From positions 1 through 64,000 of the forward strand of contig JAEQBH010000718.1 in assembly GCA_016808115.1 (NCBI GenBank): a DNA stretch of 64,000 nt, given 5' to 3'. The DNA is from Tetrastigma voinierianum (taxonomy: Eukaryota; Streptophyta; Magnoliopsida; Vitales; Vitaceae). Position numbers and translations under genes: made by a program. Below are positions 45,461 to 56,924 of this stretch, piece after piece. The stretch's first letter is position 1. Each line of letters opens with the position of its first letter. A model generated the notes under the pieces. It was not told the origin of the DNA. It was given only the letters and a program-made list of their open reading frames with translations, and did no database searches.

Positions 45461-47329
45461 TGTTCTCTTCTTTGTAAATGACTTCAGTGCAGCATTTATG
45501 GTTTATATATTCAGAGCTAGTTTAATGCCCATTAAATGTTGTTATTTAATTGATACCCTGCATGCTTTAAAGTTGATTGCCATAATACATAGATGCTTGA
45601 TATCCTTTAGATCATCTATTCTGACAGGAAATGAGTTCATCACTAGGTTTCGAATGGGTTTCGGCCCGATAGCTCATGCGGTATTACAAACAACTACTTT
45701 AACCCAGACTCCCATTACCATGCACTCAACAAACCGACTAATCTTTAATCCTCGATGCTAACGGGACTATAAAATGGTAAGCTATTATTTTTCCTTCTTT
45801 ACTATCCTACTTCCTCCAAAAGGAATTAAACCCCAAATCCTCATTGATGCTGCAAAACTCTTAAACATCAGCGATGAGATCTTGCTGATGCAACGTGGAG
45901 GTTTCCTACAATAGCCTTTGGCTTGGAAACTTCCAGCGTGGAATCCCGGTCATTGACTGGGGTTTCTGGCATTGACAGGAGAGAAGAATTGACTGCACAT
46001 TCAGGGTTTCAAAGCCACATTAAGAAGCATGGAATTCGAAGAATCTTTCTTGAATTGGGTGGAATCCATCTTTGGTGTTGCCAAGACCTTCAATTGTTGT
46101 GATTGAACATCCATTTATACTACAAAGCAAGGTAGGCAGAACTCTATATAAAATCATCTGCCCAGTTGACGAGGTTATACTTGGATAGAAGTAACCACAA
46201 AAGCACCACAACCACCTGATTTTGTTTGGGATCTTCTTGAAAGGGAAAATGGCATAAATTTTAAAATTTAAAATATGTGACCATAACGATAGTAAGTTAA
46301 TAACCACTTAACAAGAATGAGAATGAAAAATTATAAATCAAGAACTTCCTGGGATATCATAAATTTAGGCAAAGCACTGCTGAGAAACTTTCTTCAACTG
46401 GGATACAAATATTTCAATGCTTAAAAGCAAAAACATATTCTTATTGAAGCTGTTCAAGGTATGAGAAATAAGAAGGTATTGGGATTATAAATACTTGAGC
46501 CTTGGATAACATCAACGTCAGTCTAGTTTTCTTCCTATTGCACCATCTTACTTTTCATCACCCAGTAAAAACTCTAATTCTAAAAATGACAAATGTTGTT
46601 CAAATATCTCAGACTCATTGACACAACTTAGCTAAAATTGCATCGCTTCACCTGATCGTAATCTTTTTTTTTTTGACATTTTACATAGTCATAATCTTGA
46701 ATGATGGCAAAGGCATGGATGATCTGAGATATCTCAAGTTTAAGTGCTTTATAGATTTATAGAAATCCTAAGTTCAAATCTTTATAAAAATAGAATATTA
46801 TAATGTAATAAAAAAATCTTGTGAGACTAAGTACATTAATCAAATTAATCATCATTTCATTATACACATTGCCAAAACCTATCAATAAAAACATTAAATG
46901 GTATTTATACTCTATGAACTCAGCAAAATTTAACCAGCGAAAAAATATATGGAAGCTACATAGTCTTAATCTTGAATGACTAACTTCATTATATATCTAA
47001 TGAGTTGTGAGCACCATTGTTTGTGACTCTGAAATTAAGTCGATGTTGAATTAAGCAAACTTGACTTGGTGTTTTCTTCAAATGTTGAATTTGATTCAAA
47101 AAAGTATAGTTAAGTTATTGAAATTATGGATAAAGCCAAATCCAATTAAAAATTAATAAATATTATCTTAAGTTTCAATTAATTTCATAACAAATGAGCA
47201 GTTTGAGTATAATATTGTGATATTCGAATTAAACTTGATTAGTCATTCCTTTCGGGTAGCTTCTTGAATAATTTAATAAGTTTACGGCTCTTTGGGCGTA
47301 GAAGTTGTCACAATTTCAGCCATTGAAAA
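45461..47329. other. Non-coding interval, nothing recognised
   Basis: Longest frames are below 100 codons and carry no motif. T runs lie at about 46663. Composition is ordinary for plant intergenic DNA and codon structure is absent. The part 45880-46230 is less AT-rich and reads a little like gene sequence, but I could not link it to a family. Confidence 0.4.
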
Positions 47330-47800
47330 ATAGTATATTATTTATAGCCATGAAGGCATTCTTGGGGTACCTTAACACAATTTGGCTTCCCCTTAGACCG
47401 CACCCATGTATACGGATACCCCTGCATAGGCATATCATGCAAATTACAGTCCATAATCGCCTATCGAAACCCACGGTAAAGCCATTGCGGGTGTTCAATA
47501 ATCCATTTTTTGCCATCTTGGCATAACAAATCATTGAAATCACGAATACAACGCCATGGAGTATTCGGATCCGTAGCCAAACTCACTATAAATCAGCACG
47601 TCTTCTTCGCCTCTCGGTACCCATAAAAACTTGATTAATCCATGCAATGAACATTATCCCTCACCACTAAGTTAACATGGTTTGGGAATAATTAACCATG
47701 ATACATGTGATTCGTTTTCAGGAGATACCAATTCACAGCTATGTCCCACCTTTGTCAACCGACAAACATCGCTAAAAATTAGCGACGGGAACACATATGT
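47330..47800 (-). pseudogene. L1-type LINE endonuclease fragment
   Basis: On the minus strand NTPWRCIRDFNDLLCQDGKK matches the core W-x-x-I-G-D-F-N-D-(I/L)-L motif of apurinic-like endonucleases (the D-F-N element is kept, Gly is Arg). MDCNLHDMPMQGYPYTWVRS follows as in plant LINEs (D-x-G-L-x-D-L-x-x-x-G-x-x-F-T-W). Weak pieces of the preceding part (SFYGYREAKK) extend to about 47800. The endonuclease nicks target DNA for insertion. Neither RT nor ORF1 adjoins it, so this is a separate truncated copy from the LINE at 51300-57310. Confidence 0.7.
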
Positions 47801-48632
47801 TTTCTTACTTTTGAGCATGAACTAGTGTTTCAAATAAGAGAACCAAACTAGGCCTATGAGCTCGATCTCATTCAAGACCTGCCCTTGAGTTGGCTGATTG
47901 TGGTGAGCTCATGGGCCTAGTGCACTGACACCATGTTTTAGTCTTGATTATTTTGGGCTTGCTTGTCCACCTTCATACGCCATATATGGACCCACCTCAA
48001 GCATTTCTTGAGACAGAGAGTACTGAGACCATGTGCCCTTCATCAAATCTGTCTTTGTTCTTCCCATCTTCAAAAGAAACTAAAGAATAGATGTATCCAG
48101 AAAAAGTAGCTATATATGGAAGCGAAACTCTCATGGAGAAAAACATAAATTGTGATTGATCTCAGTCAACCTAAACTTTTATCCTTCAAGAAGGATGTGT
48201 GATCTGACTAAATGAAAGACACTGAGTGCTCAACAAACCTTCAAACTAGGCCTGGACATAAAGGAATTCAGATGAAAACCTCACTTCCAAGAGACGTGAC
48301 TTTCCTCTTCCTCACAGTTGCTTGCGGAAGATTAAAGAATCCGCTCTCTCTCTCTCAGGATTAGAGAGAGAAGCTCCGACTGTCAGTCTCTGTGATATCA
48401 TCTCTGCTTGTCAAGCCTAGGCATGCTTTGCTTCTAAGCAACATCTATTGATCCCACTTCAGTAAGTATAAGCTCGTCTGTTCGATTAAGTCATTTTCTC
48501 TTAAAATCGTCAATTTTCAAACCCTTAAACCCTCGATTGCATGTGATTTTGTACCGCAGAGATCATACAAAGATCCGAAATCGCTCTTGCTCTCTCACCT
48601 TTTCCCTGAAACTTGTATTGTCTTCCTCAATC
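47801..48632 (+). other. Upstream region of the resistance-gene remnant
   Basis: No coding frame. A CT run (48346-48358) and pyrimidine-rich sequence just before the ATG at 48633 resemble a plant 5' leader. Confidence 0.35.
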
Positions 48633-49530
48633 ATGGCGTCCTCTTCTACACGGTACTCCTATTCCATTAAGTCTCTAATTTGTTAAAATTATTTTTCAAC
48701 ATTCAACATCACATCAAATTTATGGTTATCTATAATTAATCACTTGTCTTTTGTTACAGGATTTTGATAACTTAAAATATATATATCTTACAGACTCTAG
48801 ATACCTAACAGAAACTCCGAATTTCTCGAGGGTGGCCAATCTAAAGTTGTTGATTATGAATGGTTGTACACAACTGAGTAAAATTCATTGGTCAATTGAA
48901 TATTTGTACAAACTCACTGGGCTGAGTCTCGAAAATTGCATAAACCTTAGGCGTTTTCCAAGCCCGGATCAGTTGGTATCCCTTGAAACTCTCGTTCTCT
49001 CTAGTTGCTCAAAGCTAGAGAAGTTTCAGACATCACACAGCTGAAGCCATCCTCATTGAATCTTTGTTTTAGGCGGGGCGCTATAACGGGGAACTCTCTC
49101 CTCGATCGATTATGCGGCTCGTGTTATCGAATTTGAAGAATTGCGAGAAATCTCACGAGAAGTTTCGACGACATCTCATAAATTGATCGTCTTAAGACCC
49201 TCTCTTTACATTTGCTTGGATGCAGGGAAAATTTCAAGAGAATGCTTTGCCATGGAGCGGATGGGCTTTTATGGTGCCGGAGGCGGGCGACCAAAATTCT
49301 TTGGAGAGTATGACATTGCGGATATTAGTCAAGTTTGGAACTTGTAAATGCAAGTGATTGCAAATCGTTGGAAGAAATCGCTGCTCCTCAGTCTTTTTTT
49401 AGGCTCTTCGAGGTTGCATATTTGGAAACGGCTTCAAACTAATTAGCAAGTGCAAGAAAGCAGAATGGAAGGTTGATTTGCGAGAATGGCGAACCATGTT
49501 GACAAAGGAGATGGAGGTCGCTTACAAGGA
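48633..49530 (+). pseudogene. TIR-NBS-LRR resistance gene remnant (start codon joined to LRR)
   Basis: TNL proteins are intracellular immune receptors: TIR signals, NB-ARC switches, LRR senses. Here ATGGCGTCCTCTTCTACACG (MASSST-R, the common TNL start) at 48633 is followed after about 100 bp of AT-rich, intron-like sequence by 'ttgttacag' (acceptor at 48758-48759). A 95-codon frame then reads DFDNLKYIYLTDSRYLTETP, NFSRVANLKLLIMNGCTQLS, SIEYLYKLTGLSLENCINLR and SLETLVLSSCSKLEKF, three to four TNL-type LRRs. Later pieces (ASDCKSLEEIAAPQSFF at 49350, then KLISKCKKAEWK-like) are the LRR end. The whole TIR and NB-ARC are missing. A splice from the nearest GT (48653) to 48759 would put the LRR out of frame, so no receptor is made. 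Confidence 0.8.
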
Positions 49531-49551
49531 AGTCGGTATTTGAATGGAAAC

Positions 49552-49899
49552 TAGGGGGTATAATTGAAATTCGTCTGAGAAAGTTAAACTCAATTTATAC
49601 TCGATGACCATTTTTTAAATGTTTGAAAATCAACAAGAAAAGTAGTCGAGCTACTCGAACTTGACTCGACAAAACTCGAATCAATTAAGAAGTTAATAAA
49701 TAATTATACTCAACTTGAAATCAACTTGAGTTCGACTCGTAATAAAGCTCAATTAGGCTCGCGAGTATCTAAAGTAGAATTGTATCACAGACTAGACATG
49801 ACAAGCTATTCGAGCTCATTCAATTAACCGAGTCAAGTCGAATTCTTCACAGTCTTTGACTAGAGTAGTTCACAAGTAACTTGACTCGTTTACACCCAT
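49552..49899. mobile_element. CTCGA-rich non-autonomous DNA element (hAT-like)
   Basis: The interval is dense in 'actcgaacttgactcga', 'gagttcgactcgt' and 'cgagctcattcaa' words and ends 'gactcgtttacaccc'. In reverse this is GGGTGTAAACGAGTC, an end often seen in small plant hAT-like elements. The left edge 'tagggggtataattgaa' is a degenerate counterpart. No transposase. Confidence 0.4.
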
Positions 49900-50032
49900 A
49901 AATGAAACCAAGCTGCAATACGAGATCAAAACTTATTTCGAGTGAATGATTTTATCTATCTTTCATTCACAAAAGCGAAAAGTATGATCAATACATTGAT
50001 ACAAAAAGAATGAGACAATAGTGATTAAGAAT

Positions 50033-50275
50033 GAGAAATAAGTGTTCTAATACATGTTTTAAAAAAATAACTGTTTTTTGTTAAATACTACCATAACATA
50101 TTATAAATACTATTATAACTACTGTTAAATAATACCATAATATATTATAGATACTACCATAATCATATTATGGTAGTATCTACAGTATATTATGATAATA
50201 TCTATAATATGTTATAGTAGTATTTAACGATAAAACAATTATTTTTTGAAACAAATATCTTGGCCTTTATTTCTC
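50033..50275. mobile_element. Foldback MITE-like element
   Basis: About 243 bp that fold on themselves. The left arm gagaaataag... and the right arm ...ttatttctc are inverted. Then 'gttttaaaaaaataactgtt' pairs with the reverse of 'aattattttttgaaac', 'gttaaatactacca' with 'tagtagtatttaac', and 'ataacatattata' with 'tataatatgttat'. The centre is 'ccataatcatattatgg'. No ORF. The left arm has about 20 extra bases. Flanking duplications are not evident. Confidence 0.7.
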
Positions 50276-51299
50276 GTGCTTGTCCAGCGGCTATGCATCA
50301 TTTATTTTGGTATCGATTACTTTCGTACATACTTGCACTTCCTGAAATAATGGAAATATATAAATCGTTGCATCCTTACAATCAAAAGAACCAATCCCAG
50401 CGGCTAAACAAGAAAAATAACCATGAACATTTAAAGAATACTTATAGTTGCTAATACAATATGTAAATAAATGTTGAAATCAAGATAATGTTTGTTTCAA
50501 GGTTTTTGTTGTTCTTTATGTGAGACCCAAATGTTTCAATCCCATTCGATCTTTTCCCGTTGAAACATGGCGGCGAAGGAAATGAAATAAATTTGAGTAC
50601 CAAATTATTTTCTGGTTGTAGCTTTACAGGTTTTGCTCTTTTGGAGTTATAAGCCCGAAAGAGTTCCTCATAGGTGTTCGGTTTACCTACTATGGCTTCC
50701 TTTCCTATGAATTGGAATCGAATCGTGTATGTTCCTTCGTCGATTATCATACTCTACAACTTCAACGAACCACTATCGGTTTTGATCATCTATGGCTAGC
50801 TTATGTACCATCAATTTTCGGCTTCAATGGTGAAATGGAGGCAATTAGGTTTCGTTTTACACAAACGGGGGCTCTGCACGTCGTGTGAAGAGCTGGAATT
50901 AGATCTCTCTGCATTCACGGGCGATAGTGATGGAGATTTTTGCTCTGATGTGAGCATGATAGTGATGGCTGATCTCCTAGATGCGGGTTTAGTAGATACT
51001 AAAGCAAGTGGCTGCGATCAAGAAGACTTGGTCTAAGGCCGAGAGAACTGGAGCATTCAAGATACAAACGTATAGCGTCTGGATGAGAGGATACCTGAAT
51101 AGGAGCGACAAACGCCATATCGGCAATGGAAGTTGGTTTGTGGGCTTTCATCCTGGTTTTCCTTCTCTTGTGTTTCTTGCTCACATTTTAAATATGTCTC
51201 ATTTCGAATCCCTGGCGTTCTCGGTTCTCCATCTTGGATCTCATAATTTACGGCTGCTCCGTGGGACCTCACACTTTTGGGCGTAATACTCTTGCTTTT
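50276..51299. other. Interval with unassigned short frames
   Basis: Two divergent frames, 50451-50750 (minus, 99 codons, MIIDEGTYTIRFQF...) and 50803-51036 (plus, 77 codons, containing CTSCEELELDLSAFTG), sit 50 bp apart. Neither belongs to a family I know. There is no intron/exon structure or promoter motif I can support. They may be pieces of an old gene or chance frames. Confidence 0.3.
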
Positions 51300-51639
51300 T
51301 ATTTAAGTAGCGTATAAGATATAGCATTTGTAAGTGTTTAAATAGGCTCGCAATTCGGGACAAAATTTTCCCCAAATATTTTTCTTGATAGGCAAAACAA
51401 GCTTGATAAAAAGACGAAAAGCAGACCCGAGTCTGGGAGTAAATAAAGGCTTGAACAAAAAATAGGAATTAGAGAGCACAACTTGACCCCCAGCCAAGTT
51501 AGCTTTTAGGGTGACTATACCCGCTCATGAGGATGTAACCATATAAATATCCACATTTGGAATACAATCGTTGCCCATGATACAAAGAGAGTGAAGTCTG
51601 ACATTTCAATATGTTGAAAGAAAAAGATTCTTCTTAACA

Positions 51640-53995
51640 TGATTCTATTCCTTTCTTTCAAGTCTCCTAAAGATAGTGAGAGCGGCTGCCCAGCACAAAT
51701 TTTTGACGTTCTTCTTCACGGGGATTTGACCCCAAGCGCGAATTAGATGTCTTTTCTTGCCAAGGGGCGGAGACAGGTAACTCTTAACACTAAGATGAGG
51801 GTTAGCCCATAAGTCCCAGGTGGTGGAAGCGATGGGTTAAAATATGATATAACCCTTCCTCTTCTTTTCTACAAAAGGGACATGCCTTGTGCTTGGTAAC
51901 CCCTTTTCTTTACTTGATTCAAGTTGTTAATACTTTTCCCCATCAGGCTTCCCAAGCAAAAAAACTCACTTTAGTTGGCATATAGGGTTCCAAATAATGT
52001 TGGTGGGGGCTTTTCAGTGAGACCTGCCCTCGATGGTACACGCAATACCCTTTCAGGCCCGTATTCTTTGTTTCCTTTCCACACTGTTACATCCTTTTAC
52101 TGCGGGATAATAAGTTTGTCTTGGTTCAGACTATAAAAATCTGAACTCACTCCATCTCCGAGTCATTAGCCCCTTTTGTCCTTACAATATTGTAAAGAGT
52201 AGGGAAGAAGGCACAAAGGGTCACCTCCCCATACCAGACATCCTCCCAGAATCTGATTCTCTTTTATTCCCCAAGTTAGCAGTAGGTCTTGTTTTAACTA
52301 CGGCTTAGAACATACCTTTCCACGAGCCTAAACCGACGTACTTTAAAGTTTTGAAAACCAACCCCTTCCTCGGAGTCCCATACTTCAAATTGATGACATT
52401 TTCCAGTCAAGTTATCTCTTCACCAAACCTCAAGCCATTTAGCAGAAATGTTCGCGAAGTAGGCTTCTAATGCTAAACCCCCTTTGCTTTATAAGTGCTT
52501 GCTTCAGATGTCGGATGGATCTTCCTCCTAAGGAAGCATTGCTCCCCCAAAGAAAATCCCTCTTAATTCTTTCAAGTCTAGAGCACTCCACCTAGGCATC
52601 GAATGAGGACATTAGGTAAATTGGCGGGTTTGATAGTGCTCCTAATGAATGTAGGCCTTCCCCCCTTTTGAGATGTGCTGCCTCTTCCACATTGCTAGCT
52701 TTCTCCGAAACTTATCTTCAACTCCATCCCACACTGAAGTAGAGGCTTGCCGACATCCTAAGGGAAGACCTAAATAGGTTGTAGGAAGTGCCCCCACTTT
52801 GCAACCAAGCTCAAGGGCTAGCTGGTCTACATTTTCCACTGGCCCTACTGGCATAATGACACTCTTCTCCAAGTTTATTCTCAACCCAGAAAAAGCTTCG
52901 AACCAAAACAAAATCCAGCAGAGGGAAGAAAGTTGATCTTTGGAATCTTTATAGAACATAAGAGTGTCATCAGCAAACAACAGATGAGAAATTTGTAAAG
53001 TTTCCTCACTTCTTTCCACAAAGTTATGGCCTGACAGGAAACCTCTGGCAGATGCTTTCTCAACAAGAATGGAGAAAACCTCATACCAGTGAAACAATCA
53101 TGAATCAAATGGATTGCACCACATGGCCCCTTGAACTCAAAAACCAAGTGAAGTACCATTTACTCAGGGCAGAGAAGGAGCGTTGATGTACCAATTATCG
53201 TGAAATCCTTATTATGACCGTTTGTTGAAGACAGTTGGAGAATTCAATAATACAGTCATAAGCTTTTACGATATCAACACAAAGGATGTTTTCTTTCCTT
53301 TTCATAGAATCATGATCTGTTTGCTATTAAGAAGCATCGAGGAATTTGCCTCTCATCATGAAGCAATCGAGCTTTATTATTCTTTGACATCACTTTTCAG
53401 TCTATTTGCTAAAACTTTTGAAATTAATTTATACAAGCTATTCACTAGACTAATAGGTCTAAAATCCTTTAGATCCTCTGCCACATATTTTTTTGGCACC
53501 AGGACAGTAAAAGTAGTGTTTAAACTATGCACGAACTTTCTGTCTCGAAAAATCACTTAAGGGTTCTCAAAAACATCCTCCTTAACTGTACCCCAGTTAG
53601 ATTCCCAAAAGGCCACCGTGTACCCATCTGACCTTGGGGCTTTGTCTCCATTCAAATCATTAAGAGCATTGATCATTTCTGCCTCCATGAATTGCAACTC
53701 CAGGTTATCAGCTTCCAAAGCGTTAAGCCTTGAGAAGTGCAGCCCTTCTAGGTTTGCCCTCCACTCACCCAGTCTGCGGAAGCTGGTGCTTCAAAACCTT
53801 TGCTATTCTTAGTCTCAGATTGTTTCCTCAATTGATGATTGTCCATTAATTCTGTCTTAGTTATTGTATTTCTTAGCCTTGCACAATGCCAGGATTTACG
53901 ATTCTATGGAAAAAACATGAAATATGTTTGTCACCTTCCTTAATATATCTCCCTTGACTTTCCTCCGGGAAATTTCTTGAACATCCACTTTGATA
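51640..53995 (-). pseudogene. LINE ORF2: reverse transcriptase and zinc-knuckle region
   Basis: Minus strand, in order: a degenerate W-R-Q-K-S-R ... K-E-G-D block with FFHRIVN (about 53990-53890); LEGLHFSRLNALEA (53740); MINALNDLNGDKAPRSDGYT (53675-53615); VPKKYVAEDLKDFRPISLVN and LYKLISKVLANRLK (53500-53400). Then a KAYD-like word (about 53270) and, after shifts, ISHLLFADDTLMFYKDSKDQ with the catalytic F-A-D-D at 52966-52977. GLRINLEKSVIMPVG and TTYLGLPLGCRQ follow, with RRKLAMWKRQHISKGGKAYI ending at 52642. Further down, EEEGLYHILTH (about 51870) is the zf-RVT region. The longest clean frame is 151 codons (52642-53097). Confidence 0.9.
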
Positions 53996-54046
53996 CTCCC
54001 TCAATAGCCCCCGCTTTTTCCAAGATTCATCACGACTTAAGGTCTA

Positions 54047-56860
54047 TGGTGCAAACAGAGAAAATTCTAATTTTAAGCGAATAAAATGGTAATTTCGATC
54101 AAAATCCGGAATTTTTCTAGATCTCGGATGATGAAATGGACTTCACCATTTGAATCGTCTCACGAAATCTAGCTACCATGTCAAATTTCGTGGAATTTCG
54201 AGACAGACTGGATTTGCAGGTATTTCGAAGCAATTGGACAAATGAGTAAATGACAAGTGGCATGAAGTCCCACACCACATGGATACATGTAGGTAGGCTA
54301 CGTGTCTAGAGAAAGTGGTTTTGCATGAGGTAAATGTTAGTGGATGCTAGGTGTCTTGGATAGGCTTTACTTGAGGAATTTAATTGGGAAGAAAAGTGGG
54401 TTAGAGGCAGTGGAAAGTGAGGGTGTCAGAACTTAGGATAAACATATATAACTGAATAGCGATCCGGTGGAAGAAAGAAGAAGGAGAAAAGAGTTTTAGA
54501 AAGGGAGACTCCACCTTCTCTCTAAATTTCTCGGCGATCGGACCAGCGGTTTCAAGCTGAGCAAGAGGAAGAGTTCATCCTCCCAAAATGAGCTTAGCAT
54601 AGAGGCCCAGGGTGGGAGTTTGAATAAACTCGAGGTAGGTCTTCTCCTCACTGGTTTTATGCCACAAGGGGTGTGTGAGGTGGTTGTTTTGCCTAAGGGA
54701 ATGTTTGATTGTATTTTGAACCATGAGGAAGGCGCCGCGTTGGGGTAGCACACTTTACCTGGACTTTAGAACTGATTTTTGGGTAGGAAAGAAAGGGAAT
54801 TTGGTAGTGAGTCCTTTCGATAAATGGTAGCCACGTCAATGAACTTGTTGTTAGGCTTTTGAATTTCTCAATTCGGACCCCTGTAGCCAAAGTTATAGTC
54901 CGTTTAATCTGAACAGTCTAGTGGAAGGGTTGTTCGGCTAGGTTCGCCGTGGTGCACCAGTGGGTGCCGCAGTTGGTCTGCTGATTTGGGTTCACCGGGA
55001 TGGGTTCCCCACAGTGGGTTCCTTCGGCTAGGATCTGGCGTGACCTCAACCGGAAGGTCCATAACATTCGTCAGCTACGATTTGGGTGTTCTTGGACTCC
55101 ATGGAAAGCCCATTGAGTCAACTTTCTAGTCAAACCCCTTTGGAGGGCAGTGGGTGTCTGAACCGGCCGGAAATGGCCGTTCGATCAGAAGGTAGAATTT
55201 TGCCGGGTGAGACGCAAGCTTAGTCATGTGTGACCTCGACGGAAGGTCATAACTGCGTCGGTGGTTTGGGTGTTGCGAGCTGTAGGCGGGTGGAGTCAAC
55301 TTTCAGCCGGACCCTTTGGAGGGCAGTGGGTGTCACGAGCGCCGACCGGAAATGGCCATCGGCAAGTAAGGTGAAGGCTGCGTTGAGCGGTAGTCATGTT
55401 TAACCTCCAACGAAGGTCATAACTTTCGTCAGTGATTCGGTGTTCTTAGACTCTATGGAAAGCTATTGGTCAGATTTCCAGCTGAACCACTTTGGAGGGC
55501 GGTGGGTGTGTAAACCAGCTGGAAATGGCCGTCCGGTGCAAATGGAGTAGGCTGCCGGGTGAGACAACTTTGGTCATGTGTGACCTCGACTTGAGTCATA
55601 ACTTTCTGCGTGAACTCAGGTTGGGTGTCCTTGGGCCCCATGGAAAGCCCATTGAGTCATGTTTCCAGCCGAATGTCTTTGGAGGGCAGTGGGTGCCGGA
55701 GCCATCTGAAAATGGGTGTTCGGGCAAGTAAGGTGAGCTGCCCGGTGAAGAGACGGTTTAGTTCGAGCGCCACGGCCCGGAAGGTCATAACTTCTTCGTC
55801 TGAACTCCGATTTGGGTGTTCTTGGACTTCATGGAAAGCCCATTGAGTCTAGTTTCCAGACGAATGTTTTTGGAGGGTAGTGGGTGCTGGATCCGGCCAT
55901 AAATGGGTGTTCGGGCAAGTAAGATGGCTGCCGGTGAAACGGGTTTGGTCTGCATGACCTCGACTTCGGAAGGTCATAAGCTGCCGTCGAACTTTCAGAT
56001 TCGGGTTTTCTTGGACTCCATGGAAAGCCCATTGAGTCAAGTTTCCATCTGGATGTCTTTAGAGGGAGTGGGTGCCGGAGCTGGCCGGAAATGGGCATTC
56101 GGGCAAGTAAGGTAGGCTACCCGGTGGGGCCGGCTTAGTCTGTCACGACCTCGACCGGAAGGTCATAACTAGCCGTCGAATTCGGTCGGGTGTTCTTAGA
56201 CTCTATGGAAAGCTCATTGAGTCAAGATTTCATCCATGTTCTTGTGGAGGACATTAGCCATTTGGGCAGGTTAGTGCTGGCCAGTTAGGTTGTGTGTTAT
56301 GGCTTGTGTGAATAACATGCAGTGTGAATATGGCATGTTAAGGTATGTTGTATGATGTATTAACATGGTTTAGAATTTGTATGCACTTTAATATAAATGT
56401 CCAAATAATGCATGGATGAATATGCAGGAGTATGTGTGCACATATAGTTCTCCTTTTATATGTAGCACTTATATATATGCATTTGGCATAATGGCATTGC
56501 ACGTGCACGAAAACATCGCATGACATGGGTGTGAGTGCATGGTTGGGATCGACACTGTGTTAGGTGTTCGATGGAGTGTCATGGGTACACGGTTGTGGAT
56601 CAACACTGCGTATGGTGTTGATTGGTGGACTCGGGTAATGGGACAAAGTCCAAATGAGTCACACGGTTTTGAAAGGAATGAAAATAAATATAAGTGTGTT
56701 GGAACAGGCAAGATGGTTGATCCCCCGGGGTGAAAGACTGAATGTTATTCTTGTTAGACATGAATCGATGATGTAAATTCGTGAAAATGTTGGAGCCGGC
56801 ATGGCGTTCGGCGGTGGCTTTCGAAAAATCCGTGACCTGAAATACGCCAAACGCATGTAA
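54047..56860 (+). repeat. Solo LTR of a Tekay-related element inside the LINE
   Basis: The first 400-600 bp follow the landmarks of LTRs a-d: 'gagaaaattctaatttt', 'tctagatctcggatgatgaaatgga', 'ttcaccatttgaatcgtctca', 'aatctagctacca', a CTTCTCTCTAAATTTCTC block and 'gaataaactcgaggtagg'. From 55030 the sequence is different and consists of tandem repeats. No internal region follows, so this is a solo LTR. The left edge TGGTGCAAACAGAG is placed by alignment; the right edge lies between about 56800 and 56925, where LINE sequence resumes. Confidence 0.6.
55030..56260 (+). repeat. Seven tandem 176-191-bp repeats within the LTR
   Basis: The word (t)GGAGGGCAGTGGGTG (or close variants) recurs at 55141, 55317, 55493, 55680, 55871, 56060 and 56245. 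The spacings are 176, 176, 187, 191, 189 and 185 bp. Each unit also has 'tggactccatggaaagccc', 'ggccggaaatgg' and 'ggaaggtcataact' words. The apparent frames on both strands in this stretch are by-products of the repeats. Confidence 0.9.
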
Positions 56861-56924
56861 TTTGATCAAATCAAATGAGCATTGGAGGTTTTTCCAATGG
56901 GTTACAAATTTGTAAAAGAAAAAA

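Noticed and set aside
53222..53560. 112-codon plus-strand frame
   Set aside because: It lies opposite the LINE reverse transcriptase core read on the minus strand, where domain order is clear.
55453..56115. Several open frames on both strands of 60-90 codons
   Set aside because: They repeat with the 176-191-bp tandem unit and are frame shadows of the array.
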